Assembly (NCBI RefSeq): GCF_030687145.1
Contig: NZ_CP117460.1
Coordinates: 186,001 to 250,000, forward strand
Origin: Pseudomonas sp. FP1742
Lineage (GTDB): Bacteria; Pseudomonadota; Gammaproteobacteria; Pseudomonadales; Pseudomonadaceae
DNA: 64,000 nt
Direction: 5' to 3'
Shown: positions 26,894 to 36,686 of the stretch, in pieces
Layout: each line of letters starts with the position of its first letter
Numbering within the stretch: the first letter of the stretch is position 1
Position numbers and translations under genes: made by a program
Notes under the pieces: generated by a model
Told to the model about the DNA's origin: nothing
Database searches by the model: none
What the model saw: the letters and a program-made list of their open reading frames with translations, nothing else

Positions 26894-29293
26894 GTGAACC
26901 ACGCGGTCCACAACAAACTGGTTTCTTTCATCTGGTCCATTGCTGACGATTGCCTGCGCGATGTCTATGTGCGCGGCAAGTACCGCGACGTCATTCTGCC
27001 CATGGTGGTGCTGCGCCGCCTGGATGCCCTGCTGGAGCCGAGTAAACCCAAGGTGATGGACGAGTTGGCGCTGCAGCAGAGCGAGATGGGCCTGACCGAA
27101 CTGGATGAGAGCGCCCTGCAAGCCGCTTCCGGCTATGTGTTCTATAACATCAGCAAGTGGACACTGAACCAGCTGCAGAAGACTGCCACCAACAATCAGC
27201 AAATCCTCCTGTCCAACTTTGAGGAATACCTCGACGGCTTCAGCGGCAACGTCAAGGACATCATCCGGCGCTTCAACCTTAAGGCTCAGGTGCGCCACAT
27301 GGCCAGCAAAGACGTGCTGCTGGATGTGCTGGAAAAATTCACCTCCCCCTACATTAACCTGACTCCGAAGGATATCGAGGATCCGGAAGGCAACCGCCTG
27401 CCTGCCTTGAGTAACCTGGGCATGGGCTATGTGTTCGAGGAACTGATCCGCAAGTTCAACGAAGAGAACAACGAGGAAGCGGGCGAGCACTTCACCCCGC
27501 GCGAAGTGATCGAGCTGATGACCCATCTGGTGTTCGACCCAATCAAGGATCGTCTGCCCACGGTCATGACCATTTATGATCCGGCCTGCGGCAGCGGCGG
27601 CATGCTCACCGAGTCGCAGAACTTCATCGAAGAGAAGTATCCGGATCCGAGCACGCAGCGGGACGTCTATCTCTATGGCAAGGAAATCAACGACGAGACC
27701 TATGCCATCTGCAAGTCGGACATGATGATCAAGGGCAATAACCCCGCCCATATCCGCCCCGGCTCCACCCTGTCCGTCGACGAATTTGCCGGCAGCCGCT
27801 TCGACTTCATGCTGTCCAATCCGCCCTATGGCAAGAGCTGGGCCAGCGAACAGAAATTCATCAAGGACGGTGGCGACGTCATCGACCCGCGCTTCAAGGT
27901 CACGCTCCGGGACTACTGGGACAACGCAGAAGTGCAGGACGCTACCCCGCGCTCCAGTGATGGCCAGCTGCTATTCCTGATGGAAATGGTCAGCAAAATG
28001 AAGGCTCCGGGTGAAGCCGGTCTGGGTTCGCGCATCGCCTCGGTGCACAACGGCTCGAGCCTGTTCACCGGCGACGCAGGCGGTGGCGAGAGCAATATCC
28101 GCCGTCACATCATCGAAAACGATCTACTGGACGCAATCATCCAGTTGCCTAACAACCTGTTCTACAACACCGGTATCACCACCTATATCTGGCTGCTGTC
28201 CAGTAACAAGCCGGCACGTCGACGAGGCAAAGTGCAGTTGATTGATGCCAGCCTGTTGTACCGCAAGCTGCGCAAGAACCTGGGCAACAAGAACTGCGAG
28301 TTTGCTGCCGAACATATCGAGCGGATCACCCAGATCTACCTCAATCTGGACAACATCGACCGCCCGGCCGGCGGTGACGGCGTCGCCGCTCGAGTATTCG
28401 ACAACCGCGACTTCGGCTATTACAAGGTCAACATCGAGCGGCCGGACCGGCGTAAGGCGCAGTTCAGTGCCGAGCGCATCGAAACCCTGCGCTTCGACAA
28501 GGCCCTGCGCGAGCCTATGGAGTGGATCTACCAGCAGTGGGGCGAGGCGGTGTACCAGGATCAGACCCTGGCCAAGCATGAAAAGGCCATTCTCGCTTGG
28601 TGCGAAGAGCAGGGCCTGGAGCTTAACGCCAAACAGCGCAAGAAGCTGCTGAATCTCGAAACCTGGATGAAGCAGTCCCTGCTGGTGACTGTGTCTAACT
28701 ACCTGATGCAGGCAGTCGGCACCGATGAGTTCGACGACTTCAACCTGTTCGCTAAGCAGGTTGACAAGGTGCTCAAGCAGTTGGGCCGTGACTCCGGCAT
28801 CAAGCTCGGTGCCAGCGAGCGCAACCAACTGCTCAATGCCGTGAGTTGGTACGACGAAAACGCTGCAAAGGTAATCCGCAAGATCGAGAAGTTAGACCGC
28901 GAGGAACTGCCGGCCCTGCTGCACAGGCTGGGTTGCCGCGAGCCGGAACTGCCCGACTTCGGCTACTACTCCAACGGCAAGCCCGGCGAGTTCATTACCT
29001 ACGAGTCCAGCAGCGAACTGCGTGACAGCGAGAGCATCCCGCTGGCGGACTCTATCCACCGCTTTTTCCAGGCCGAAGTGCAGCCCCATGTCGAGGAGGC
29101 CTGGATCAATCTGGAGTCGGTCAAGATCGGCTACGAGATCAGCTTTAACAAGTACTTCTACAAGCACCAGCCGTTGCGCAGCATGGGGGAAGTAGCACGG
29201 GAGATCGTGGCGCTGGAGCAGCAGGCGGAGGGGTTGATTGCAGAGATTCTCGGGATTCGGGTCAAGGATGTTTCGGGGGTGAGGAATGACTAA
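26894..29293 (+). CDS. hsdM: type I restriction-modification DNA methyltransferase HsdM
   Basis: The product has 799 residues from GTG 26894 (MNHAVHNKLVSFIW; GGAG 8 bases upstream). HsdM N-terminal helical domain, then AdoMet motif I DPACGSGGML and catalytic NPPY (LSNPPYGKSW), which indicate N6-adenine methylation. An unusually long C-terminal extension continues to the end. It works as HsdM2S with the overlapping hsdS. The coding style is GC-rich and close to the chromosome, unlike hsdS. Confidence 0.93.
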   Translation: MNHAVHNKLVSFIWSIADDCLRDVYVRGKYRDVILPMVVLRRLDALLEPSKPKVMDELALQQSEMGLTELDESALQAASGYVFYNISKWTLNQLQKTATNNQQILLSNFEEYLDGFSGNVKDIIRRFNLKAQVRHMASKDVLLDVLEKFTSPYINLTPKDIEDPEGNRLPALSNLGMGYVFEELIRKFNEENNEEAGEHFTPREVIELMTHLVFDPIKDRLPTVMTIYDPACGSGGMLTESQNFIEEKYPDPSTQRDVYLYGKEINDETYAICKSDMMIKGNNPAHIRPGSTLSVDEFAGSRFDFMLSNPPYGKSWASEQKFIKDGGDVIDPRFKVTLRDYWDNAEVQDATPRSSDGQLLFLMEMVSKMKAPGEAGLGSRIASVHNGSSLFTGDAGGGESNIRRHIIENDLLDAIIQLPNNLFYNTGITTYIWLLSSNKPARRRGKVQLIDASLLYRKLRKNLGNKNCEFAAEHIERITQIYLNLDNIDRPAGGDGVAARVFDNRDFGYYKVNIERPDRRKAQFSAERIETLRFDKALREPMEWIYQQWGEAVYQDQTLAKHEKAILAWCEEQGLELNAKQRKKLLNLETWMKQSLLVTVSNYLMQAVGTDEFDDFNLFAKQVDKVLKQLGRDSGIKLGASERNQLLNAVSWYDENAAKVIRKIEKLDREELPALLHRLGCREPELPDFGYYSNGKPGEFITYESSSELRDSESIPLADSIHRFFQAEVQPHVEEAWINLESVKIGYEISFNKYFYKHQPLRSMGEVAREIVALEQQAEGLIAEILGIRVKDVSGVRND

Positions 29294-30596
29294 TTTCTTA
29301 GAGGTAATGCCTAAGTACGCGGCATATAAGAAGTCGACAATAGAAAATATTGAATGTATTCCTCAAGGATGGAGCGTTAAATCCATTCGTTACGCTTTTA
29401 AGTTTTTGAACAGCCGGCGTATCCCTCTGAGCGCTTCTCAGCGAGAGGCTCGTAAAGGAGAGTACCCATATTATGGTGCGAGCGGAATAATTGATTATGT
29501 AGATGGGTATCTATTTGACGAGTCCTTGATTTTGATTGCTGAGGACGGCGCAAATCTTCTAAGCAAGTCTACACCGCTAGCATTTGTCGCCGAGGGTAGA
29601 TACTGGGTAAATAATCACGCACACATTCTTAGGCCGAATTCTTTTGGATTCATTTATTGGGCTGAATTGCTTAGCTCTCTTGATTATACCGCTTTCATTT
29701 CTGGTGCCGCTCAGCCGAAATTGACACGCGACAGATTAGGTGGCGTGAGAATACCTGTTCCGCCAACAGATGAAATAACGCATATAGCCAACTTTTTAAA
29801 CAGCAAAACGGCGCAAATCAACCAGGCTATCAGTGTTAAAGAAAGGCAGGTGAATCTGCTTAAAGAGCGCGAGCAAATACTGATACAACGTGCTGTAACC
29901 CGTGGCCTTAACCCTGATGCGCCCATGCGGGATTCCGGCAGTGAATGGATTGGCGAGATTCCGACGCATTGGGGGATTATGGCCAACCGTGCCTTGTTCC
30001 GTGAGCGAGTCGAACCTGGAAAAGAGGAACTGCCTCTGCTTTCGGTTTCCATCCATTCCGGCGTGTCCGACGAAGAGATGTCCGAGGACGAGAACATCCG
30101 TGGTCGCGTAAAGATAGAAGATAAAACCAAGTACATCCGTGTTCGACCAGGCGATATCGCCTTCAACATGATGAGGGCGTGGCAGGGGGCAATTGGTGCG
30201 GTGCGCGTGGAGGGTATGGTCAGCCCCGCTTATACCATTGCGGTTCCTTGCTCGCGCCTCGATGCCCGGTTCTTCGAGTACCAGTACCGTACGCCCGGCT
30301 TTATCCAGCAGATGGATCGTTACTCAAAAGGCATTACAGATTTCCGCAAAAGGCTCTACTGGGATGGCTTCAAGCAACTGATAACCCTGGTACCCCCTGT
30401 TGAGGAACAACGGGCCATCGTTGAGTTTATCGAGCAGGCGATGCTGAAGCAGGAGGCTGCCGTTGCCTTGCTTGAACAACAAATCACCAAACTCAAAGAA
30501 TATAAATCCACCGTGATTAATAGCGCCGTCACCGGCAAGATCAAGGTGCCGGGCGTGGTGGAGCCTACCGAGATAAAGGAACGGGAGATCGCCTGA
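29286..30596 (+). CDS. hsdS: type I restriction specificity subunit HsdS
   Basis: The product has 436 residues with two target-recognition domains. TRD1 covers about residues 20-185 and ends PTDEITHIANFLNSKTAQINQAI. TRD2 covers about residues 215-390 and ends PVEEQRAIVEFIEQAMLKQE; each TRD is followed by a conserved dimerising helix. The first TRD is clearly AT-rich against its neighbours, a usual sign of TRD replacement by recombination. It overlaps hsdM by 8 bases and the next gene by one. Confidence 0.92.
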   Translation: MTNFLEVMPKYAAYKKSTIENIECIPQGWSVKSIRYAFKFLNSRRIPLSASQREARKGEYPYYGASGIIDYVDGYLFDESLILIAEDGANLLSKSTPLAFVAEGRYWVNNHAHILRPNSFGFIYWAELLSSLDYTAFISGAAQPKLTRDRLGGVRIPVPPTDEITHIANFLNSKTAQINQAISVKERQVNLLKEREQILIQRAVTRGLNPDAPMRDSGSEWIGEIPTHWGIMANRALFRERVEPGKEELPLLSVSIHSGVSDEEMSEDENIRGRVKIEDKTKYIRVRPGDIAFNMMRAWQGAIGAVRVEGMVSPAYTIAVPCSRLDARFFEYQYRTPGFIQQMDRYSKGITDFRKRLYWDGFKQLITLVPPVEEQRAIVEFIEQAMLKQEAAVALLEQQITKLKEYKSTVINSAVTGKIKVPGVVEPTEIKEREIA

Positions 30597-32065
30597 TGAC
30601 GGTGGAGCGTGACCTTGGCTATCTGCAATCCCTGCTCAGGGAGCTGTGCGCATTGCCGCAGGAAACCGAGTGGGTGGAGTTCAAGCAGGACAACGACGAT
30701 GCGCCGATGATCGGCGAATACATCTCGGCGCTGGCCAATGCCGCCGCTCTGCTCGGCAAGCAGTATGGCTATCTGCTCTGGGGCATCGACGATGCCAGTC
30801 ATGCCGTGATTGGTACGGCTTTCAAGCCCGCCGCCTCCCGTTACAAGCAGCAGGAGCTGGAAAGCTGGCTGCTGCAGAAAACCGCGCCGAAGATCCATTT
30901 TCGCTTTTTCGAGTTTGCCGCCACTGATGGCCAGCCGGTAGTGATACTGGAAGTCCAGGCCGCCAGCCATACCCCGGTGCAGTTCGATGGCGTCGAATAT
31001 ATCCGGGTCGGCTCCTACAAGAAGAAGTTGCGCGAGTTTCCCGAAAAGGAGCGGGCGCTCTGGCGCGTGTTCGACCGAGTGCCCTTCGAACAGCAATTGG
31101 CCGCACAGAACCTTGGCGTTGATCAGGTGCTCAAGCTGCTCAACTATCCGGTTTACTTCGACCTGACCAACCAGCCCTTGCCGGAGGGGCGCGACGCAAT
31201 TCTTGCGGCGCTGGCGGCCGACCGGATGATCCAGCGCAGCGACAGTGGGCAATGGCATATCACCAACTTGGGCGCCATTCTGTTCGCCAAGCGCTTGCAG
31301 GATTTCCCCGCCCTGGGACGCAAAGCTGTACGCCTGATCCACTATAAGGGCAGTGGCAGACTGGAAACCAATCGTGAAATCACTGGCAATAAGGGCTACG
31401 CCTTGGGCTTCGAAGGGGTGATCGACACCCTGAAAACCCTGCTGCCGACCAACGAGGAAATTGGCAAGGCTTTCCGTCAGGAAGTGCCTATGTACCCGGA
31501 ACTGGCCCTGCGCGAGCTGGTGGCCAATGCCATCATTCACCAGGACTTCAACCTGAGCGGTACCGGGCCGATGATCGAGCTGTTCGAGCGGCGGATGGAA
31601 ATTACCAACCCCGGAGTGCCTCTGGTGGACCCGCAGCGCTTTCTCGACAGTCCCCCGCGCAGCCGCAACGAGGCGTTGGCCTCGTTCATGCGCCGTATCG
31701 GCATCTGCGAAGAGCGCGGCAGCGGCATCGACAAGGTGATCGCCCAGATCGAGCTGTACCAGCTCCCGGCGCCCATCTTCGAGCAAACCGACGAACACAC
31801 TCGCGTGGTGCTGTTTGCCCACAAGGACTACAGGGACATGGAGCCGGAGGACCGCATTCGCGCCTGTTACCAGCACTGCTGCCTGAGTTACGTGAACCGC
31901 GAGCCAATGAACAACACCTCGCTGCGCAAACGCTTCCAGATCGACGAGGGCAACAGCGCTATGGCCAGCCGGATTATCAAGCAGACCATCGAAGCGGGCC
32001 TGATCCGATTGTATGATCCTAAGGCCAATCGCAAAGCTTATCGCTATGTACCTGGCTGGGCATGA
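30596..32065 (+). CDS. Schlafen/AlbA_2-type ATP-binding protein inside the hsd locus
   Basis: The product has 489 residues. The N-terminal AlbA_2 (Schlafen-like) domain is seen at ETEWVEFKQDNDDAPMIGEYISALANAAALLGKQYGYLLWGIDDASH. The middle has the HATPase_c_4-type segment ELALRELVANAIIHQDF (N-box) and ICEERGSGIDKVI. A winged-helix-like C-terminus follows. Such proteins are often annotated as ATP-binding or putative transcriptional regulators and recur between hsdS and hsdR in type I loci, where their role is unclear. The start overlaps the hsdS stop (TGATG). Confidence 0.85.
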   Translation: MTVERDLGYLQSLLRELCALPQETEWVEFKQDNDDAPMIGEYISALANAAALLGKQYGYLLWGIDDASHAVIGTAFKPAASRYKQQELESWLLQKTAPKIHFRFFEFAATDGQPVVILEVQAASHTPVQFDGVEYIRVGSYKKKLREFPEKERALWRVFDRVPFEQQLAAQNLGVDQVLKLLNYPVYFDLTNQPLPEGRDAILAALAADRMIQRSDSGQWHITNLGAILFAKRLQDFPALGRKAVRLIHYKGSGRLETNREITGNKGYALGFEGVIDTLKTLLPTNEEIGKAFRQEVPMYPELALRELVANAIIHQDFNLSGTGPMIELFERRMEITNPGVPLVDPQRFLDSPPRSRNEALASFMRRIGICEERGSGIDKVIAQIELYQLPAPIFEQTDEHTRVVLFAHKDYRDMEPEDRIRACYQHCCLSYVNREPMNNTSLRKRFQIDEGNSAMASRIIKQTIEAGLIRLYDPKANRKAYRYVPGWA

Positions 32066-32376
32066 CCTCATTTGACGGTCATTTGACTGAGGCGCCCATA
32101 ACCGCCGGGGAAAGCCTCCAAACCCAGTATTTTCAGGGGGTTGGAAAAAAGCGCTCATTTGACTGAAAGGGATGTCGTTGGACGAACTGCCCAAGTGGGT
32201 GGACCAGCAGTGGGCTATCAGTAAGACCAGATTTGAAATCAAGGCCTCGATAAATCGATGGATTAGCCTGAGTCGGCGAATGTCTAAGCTTCCGCCACCT
32301 GGACATTTTCAGATATTCGTATGCCGTGTCGGGGTAGCCTTGCACCGACGGGCAAGCAAGGCATAAGGAAACCGGC
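32066..32376. other. interval before hsdR
   Basis: A 311-base gap. A 64-codon frame from ATG 32172 has no proper ribosome site and no recognisable family, so I do not call it. No terminator is seen, so hsdR may be read through from hsdMS or have its own promoter here. Confidence 0.5.
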
Positions 32377-35300
32377 ATGGTAAGCAAGACCAATGAACAG
32401 GCGCTGGAAGCGAGCATCGAGAAACACCTGACCGGCACCTGTTTAGAAGAGCAGGTGATGGTACGCGACGGCGCGGCTGAGCGGCCTTTTGATCCCAACC
32501 ACGGATACTGGCTGGGCCGCGCCCAGGACTTCAATGCCCGTTATGCGGTGGATACCCGCTGGCTATGGAAGTTCCTGCATGACAGCCAGGCCGATGAGCT
32601 GGAGCGCCTCAAACAACGTTACGACGATTGGGATCTGCGTATCCTGGAGCGCTTCGACCGGCTGGCGAAGAAGTACGGCGTACTGCATCTGCTCAAACGC
32701 GGCTTGGCCATCGACGATGTGCACTTCAACCTGATGTACCCCGCGCCGCTGGCCAGCAGCTCGGAGCGGGTCAAGCGCAATTTCGCGGCGAATATCTTCA
32801 GCAGCACCCGCCAGGTGCGGTATTCCCTGAGCAATACCCTGGAAGAGATCGACATGGTGCTCTTCATCAATGGGCTGCCCTTCGCCACCTTGGAACTGAA
32901 GAATCCCTGGACCGGCCAGACCGCCCGTTATCACGGACAGAAGCAGTACAAGCAGGATCGCGACAGCAGTCAGCCTCTGCTGCAATTCGGCCGTTGCCTG
33001 GTGCATATGACGGTGGATACCGATGAGGTCTATATGACCACCAAACTGGCCGGTGCCGCGACCTTCTTTCTGCCATTCAACAAGGGTCACAACCATGGTG
33101 CAGGCAACCCGCCCAACCCTAACGGCCACAGGAGCGCCTACCTGTGGCGGGAAATCTTCAGCCGTGAAAGCGTGGCCAACATCATCCAGCACTTCGTTCG
33201 TCTGGATGGCAGCAGCAAAACGCTGCTGACCAAACGAACGCTATTCTTTCCGCGCTACCACCAACTGGATGTGGTTCGGCAACTGGTGGCGCATGCCAGC
33301 AATCATGGAGTGGGTCAGCGCTATCTGATCCAACATTCGGCCGGTTCGGGCAAGTCGAACTCCATCACCTGGGTTGCCTATCAGCTGATCGAAACCTACC
33401 CGGCCTCGCTGGAAGTAGCTGGGGCCAGGGGCCTGGATGTGCCGCTGTTCGATTCAGTGATTGTGGTGACCGACCGGCGCCTGCTGGACAAGCAATTGCG
33501 CGAGAACATCCGCGAGTTCTCTGAGGTCAAGAACATCATCGCCCCGGCGCTGAAATCTTCGGATCTCAAGCAGGCACTGGAGCAAGGTAAGAAAATTATC
33601 ATCACCACCATCCAGAAATTCCCGGTAATCGTCGATGGTATCGACGACATGGGCAGCAAGCGCTTCGCCGTGATTATTGACGAGGCACACAGCTCGCAGG
33701 ATGGTAGCTCCCACGGGACGATGAATAAGGTGATGGGCGGTGACGAGCTGGATGATGCCCAGGAGAAGGTCCTTAGCGCCATCAAGAAGAGCAAGATGCG
33801 TGGCAACGCCTCTTACTTCGCCTTCACCGCTACGCCGAAGAGCAGCACCTTGGAGAAGTTTGGTCAACAACAGGCCGATGGCCGCTTCGAGCCGTTCCAT
33901 CTGTATTCGATGAAGCAAGCCATTGAGGAGCGCTTCATTCTTGATGTACTGGCCAACTACACCACTTACAAAAGCTATTACGAAATCCGCAAGTCCATTG
34001 AGGACAACCCGCTGTTCGACAAGCTTAAGGCACAGAAGAAGCTGCGTAGTTATGTAGAGCGCGACCAGCAGACCATCAACGCCAAGGCCGAGATCATGCT
34101 GGATCACTTCATCGATCAGGTAGTGATCCCGAAGAAGCTCAAGAATCTGGCCAAGGGCATGATCATCACTCAAAACATCGAGGCGGCCATCCGTTATCAC
34201 AAGGCCATCTGCCGGCTGCTGGATGCGCGGGGTAACCCGTTCAAGGCGTTGATCGCCTTCTCCGGCGACAAGATGGTTGATGGCATCGAATACAGCGAAG
34301 CTCAGGTCAACGGCTTCGCTGAGGCAGATACCCGTGACAAGTTTGACACCGATGAGTACCGCCTGCTGGTCGTAGCCAACAAGTACCTGACCGGTTTCGA
34401 CCAGCCTAAGCTATGTGCCATGTACGTCGACAAGAAGTTGCAGGACGTGCTCGCCGTGCAGGCGTTGTCACGCCTCAACCGCGCCGCGCCCAAATGGGGC
34501 AAGAAGACCGAAGATCTGTTCGTTCTCGACTTCTTCAACCCAGTGGAGGACATCAAGACGTCCTTCGACCCCTTCTACACAGCCACCAGCCTATCCGGCG
34601 CCACGGACATCAATGTGCTCCATGAACTCAAGGATCAACTGGACGAAGTGGGCGTCTACGAGTGGCCGGAGGTGGAGGCGTTCGCCGCGCAGTACTTCGA
34701 CAATGTAGATGCCGAGCAGTTGGCTGTGCTGATCGATATCGCCGTCGAGCGTTTCGATGTGGAACTGGAGCTGGAGGATGAGGAGAAAGTCGATTTCAAG
34801 ATCAAGGCCAAGCAGTTCGTGAAGATCTACGGCCAGATGGCCTCGATCATGCCTTACGAAATCATCGCTTGGGAAAAGCTCTTTTGGTTCCTCAAATTCC
34901 TGATCCCGAAGCTAAAGGTCAAGGATAAGCACGCCGACGAGATCGACGCCCTGCTCAACTCGGTGGATCTTTCCTCGTACGGGCTAGAGCGGGTAAAGCT
35001 CAACCACTCAATTGTGTTAGACGACTCCGAGACCACACTGGATCCGGCCAACCCCAATCCGAGAGGGATACATGGCGTTGATCAGGAAAGTGACCCGCTG
35101 GATCAGATCATCCAGTCTTTCAATGAACGCTGGTTCCAGGCCTGGGGCGTAACGAACGAAGAAAAACGCGTGAAGTTCCTGAGCATTGTTAAGGGTATTC
35201 AAGAGCATCCGGACTTCGAAACGAAGTATCAGAAGAGTCAGGACGAAGACCACCGCAATCTGGCTTTCGAGAAGATCTTTGATGAAGTAATGCTGATGCG

Positions 35301-35394
35301 CCGACGCCAGGATCTAGAACTGTACCGATTGGTGGCCAGCGATCCCGCACTCAAGTCGACGTTGCAGGGGAATATACGAGGGTTGTTGGGGTGA
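32377..35394 (+). CDS. hsdR: type I restriction endonuclease subunit HsdR
   Basis: The product has 1005 residues. The N-terminal nuclease domain includes LPFATLELKNPWTG (the D...ExK-type core). The SF2 translocase has Walker A QHSAGSGKSNSITW and DEAH (IIDEAHSSQDG), then motif III FTATPK and later ALSRLNRAAP helicase motifs. The C-terminal helical domain binds the methylase. It cuts unmodified foreign DNA after translocation. Complete and apparently functional. Confidence 0.93.
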   Translation: MVSKTNEQALEASIEKHLTGTCLEEQVMVRDGAAERPFDPNHGYWLGRAQDFNARYAVDTRWLWKFLHDSQADELERLKQRYDDWDLRILERFDRLAKKYGVLHLLKRGLAIDDVHFNLMYPAPLASSSERVKRNFAANIFSSTRQVRYSLSNTLEEIDMVLFINGLPFATLELKNPWTGQTARYHGQKQYKQDRDSSQPLLQFGRCLVHMTVDTDEVYMTTKLAGAATFFLPFNKGHNHGAGNPPNPNGHRSAYLWREIFSRESVANIIQHFVRLDGSSKTLLTKRTLFFPRYHQLDVVRQLVAHASNHGVGQRYLIQHSAGSGKSNSITWVAYQLIETYPASLEVAGARGLDVPLFDSVIVVTDRRLLDKQLRENIREFSEVKNIIAPALKSSDLKQALEQGKKIIITTIQKFPVIVDGIDDMGSKRFAVIIDEAHSSQDGSSHGTMNKVMGGDELDDAQEKVLSAIKKSKMRGNASYFAFTATPKSSTLEKFGQQQADGRFEPFHLYSMKQAIEERFILDVLANYTTYKSYYEIRKSIEDNPLFDKLKAQKKLRSYVERDQQTINAKAEIMLDHFIDQVVIPKKLKNLAKGMIITQNIEAAIRYHKAICRLLDARGNPFKALIAFSGDKMVDGIEYSEAQVNGFAEADTRDKFDTDEYRLLVVANKYLTGFDQPKLCAMYVDKKLQDVLAVQALSRLNRAAPKWGKKTEDLFVLDFFNPVEDIKTSFDPFYTATSLSGATDINVLHELKDQLDEVGVYEWPEVEAFAAQYFDNVDAEQLAVLIDIAVERFDVELELEDEEKVDFKIKAKQFVKIYGQMASIMPYEIIAWEKLFWFLKFLIPKLKVKDKHADEIDALLNSVDLSSYGLERVKLNHSIVLDDSETTLDPANPNPRGIHGVDQESDPLDQIIQSFNERWFQAWGVTNEEKRVKFLSIVKGIQEHPDFETKYQKSQDEDHRNLAFEKIFDEVMLMRRRQDLELYRLVASDPALKSTLQGNIRGLLG

Positions 35395-35583
35395 GCGCCG
35401 GCCTGCTGTTTCTCGAGGCTAGCTCTCCGGTATGAGTGGTTAAACCTCGAAATGGATTCACAGAAGGCCCCGGCATATTCCCAGAGAGGGTCTTTTTCGC
35501 ATGTATTTGATGGGTAAGCGGGATTCGAGTAATCCAGCACCTGATACCGGTATCGTATACGCGGGTTGTTAAAAGGATTTTGT

Positions 35584-36510
35584 ATGAGCGATATCCAGCT
35601 CTTTCGTTTGAACACCGCCAACGGCGCCTGTGAATTACCTAGCCGTGCAGTGGCGGTAGAAAAACAGCTACAAAGCTTAATCGAAGCGCAGATGGAAGCC
35701 TTCCTCGGGGTGCGCTTTCTCGCTACCGAATACACCACCGGCAAAACCCACAAGGGGCGCATCGACTCCCTCGGGCTCGATGAGAATGGCTGTCCGGTCA
35801 TCATCGAATATAAGCGTCACAGTAACGAGAATGTGATTAATCAGGGCCTGTTCTACCTCGACTGGTTGCTGGATCATCAGGCCGAGTTTCGCTGGTTGGT
35901 GATGGAAAAACTGGGGAAAGAGGCCGCTGAGCAGATTGAGTGGAGTGGTACGCGACTGCTTTGTATCGCCGCTGACTTCACCCGTTACGATCAGCACGCC
36001 GTGCAGCTGATACAGCGCAACATCGAGTTGATCCGCTACAAGCTGTTCGCAGATGATCTATTGCTGCTTGAGCTGGTCAATGTGGTGAGCGTGGCGGATA
36101 CCTCCGCAGCAGCCAAGTCTTTAGAGAGTGGAGCAGACAAGCCGATTCCTGCTGGAAGAGACAAGACTTGGCAGGAACAACTGTCCCAAGCGACGTTGGA
36201 AATCTCTGTACTCTTCGAACAGACCACCAGCTACCTGCAGTCTCTCGGTGATGATGTGCAGGAGAAGCCCCTGAAGGTCTACCTTGCATTCCGTCGTTTG
36301 AAAAACTTCGCCAGCTTAGTGGTGCAGTCCAAGCGGCTGCAGCTTTACCTCAAACTCAATCCTGATTCTGTCGAGCTTGTTGAGGGTTTCAGTCGTGATG
36401 TACGCAACATCGGTCACTGGGGTACCGGCGATTTGGAGTTGAGCCTGCGCACTCAGGCCGATCTGGAAAGAGCCAAGGTGTTGATTGAGCGCAGCTACCG
36501 GGAGAACTAG
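35584..36510 (+). CDS. NucS-like / DUF5655 putative nuclease
   Basis: The product has 308 residues from ATG 35584. The N-terminal part has the PD-(D/E)xK core of NucS/DUF91-type nucleases: GRIDSLGLDENGCPVIIEYKR (Asp, then E-x-K). The C-terminal 100 residues match DUF5655 (LKVYLAFRRLKNFASLVVQSKRLQLYLKLNP). Usually found beside restriction loci; it may add a nuclease or a recognition function. Single gene downstream of hsdR with its own leader, ending at a hairpin terminator. Confidence 0.75.
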   Translation: MSDIQLFRLNTANGACELPSRAVAVEKQLQSLIEAQMEAFLGVRFLATEYTTGKTHKGRIDSLGLDENGCPVIIEYKRHSNENVINQGLFYLDWLLDHQAEFRWLVMEKLGKEAAEQIEWSGTRLLCIAADFTRYDQHAVQLIQRNIELIRYKLFADDLLLLELVNVVSVADTSAAAKSLESGADKPIPAGRDKTWQEQLSQATLEISVLFEQTTSYLQSLGDDVQEKPLKVYLAFRRLKNFASLVVQSKRLQLYLKLNPDSVELVEGFSRDVRNIGHWGTGDLELSLRTQADLERAKVLIERSYREN

Positions 36511-36537
36511 AGCGGAGGGCTTGCCGAATCTCAGCCA

Positions 36538-36578
36538 CAAAAAAGCCCCAGACCCAACGGCCTGAGGCTTTCTCGTTT
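36538..36578. terminator. bidirectional hairpin terminator
   Basis: AAAAAAGCCCCAG ... CCTGAGGCTTT has A- and T-runs on both sides. It ends the nuclease gene on the plus strand and would also stop minus-strand transcripts coming from satellite 2. Confidence 0.7.
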
Positions 36579-36582
36579 CTAC

Positions 36583-36605
36583 ATATGGCCAGGCGTCGTT
36601 TGAAC
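36583..36605. other. possible degenerate tRNA-Arg 3' end (attL core candidate)
   Basis: atatgg-ccaggcg...tttgaac can be aligned with atatggtgcaccaggcgggattcgaacc, the flank and 3' end of tRNA-Arg at 53624. Thirteen bases match around a 4-base gap, then TTyGAAC. It lies between a terminator and an integrase-arm repeat, where a core site would be expected, but similarity is weak. Confidence 0.3.
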
Positions 36606-36658
36606 TGAAGGCTGCGAGGCCCATTCTGTAAGGGGTTGTCTGGTCGTGCTTCAGCAAG

Positions 36659-36679
36659 GCATACACGTGGGCATACACG
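36659..36679 (+). repeat. integrase arm-like direct repeat, left end of satellite 2
   Basis: GCATACAC-GTGG-GCATACAC followed by G is identical over 21 bases to 53492-53512, in the same orientation, 16,833 bp away. It is built of two 8-bp direct repeats. Both copies lie at the presumed ends of one element. Confidence 0.75.
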
Positions 36680-36686
36680 CTCCGGG

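Noticed and set aside
32172..32366. 64-codon frame upstream of hsdR
   Set aside because: No usable Shine-Dalgarno, no family and no coupling to hsdR; could be a remnant but not supported.
36316..36678. Minus-strand frame beginning MYAHVYALLKHD
   Set aside because: Its start is simply the 21-bp integrase-arm repeat and it runs antisense through the nuclease gene; no ribosome site.
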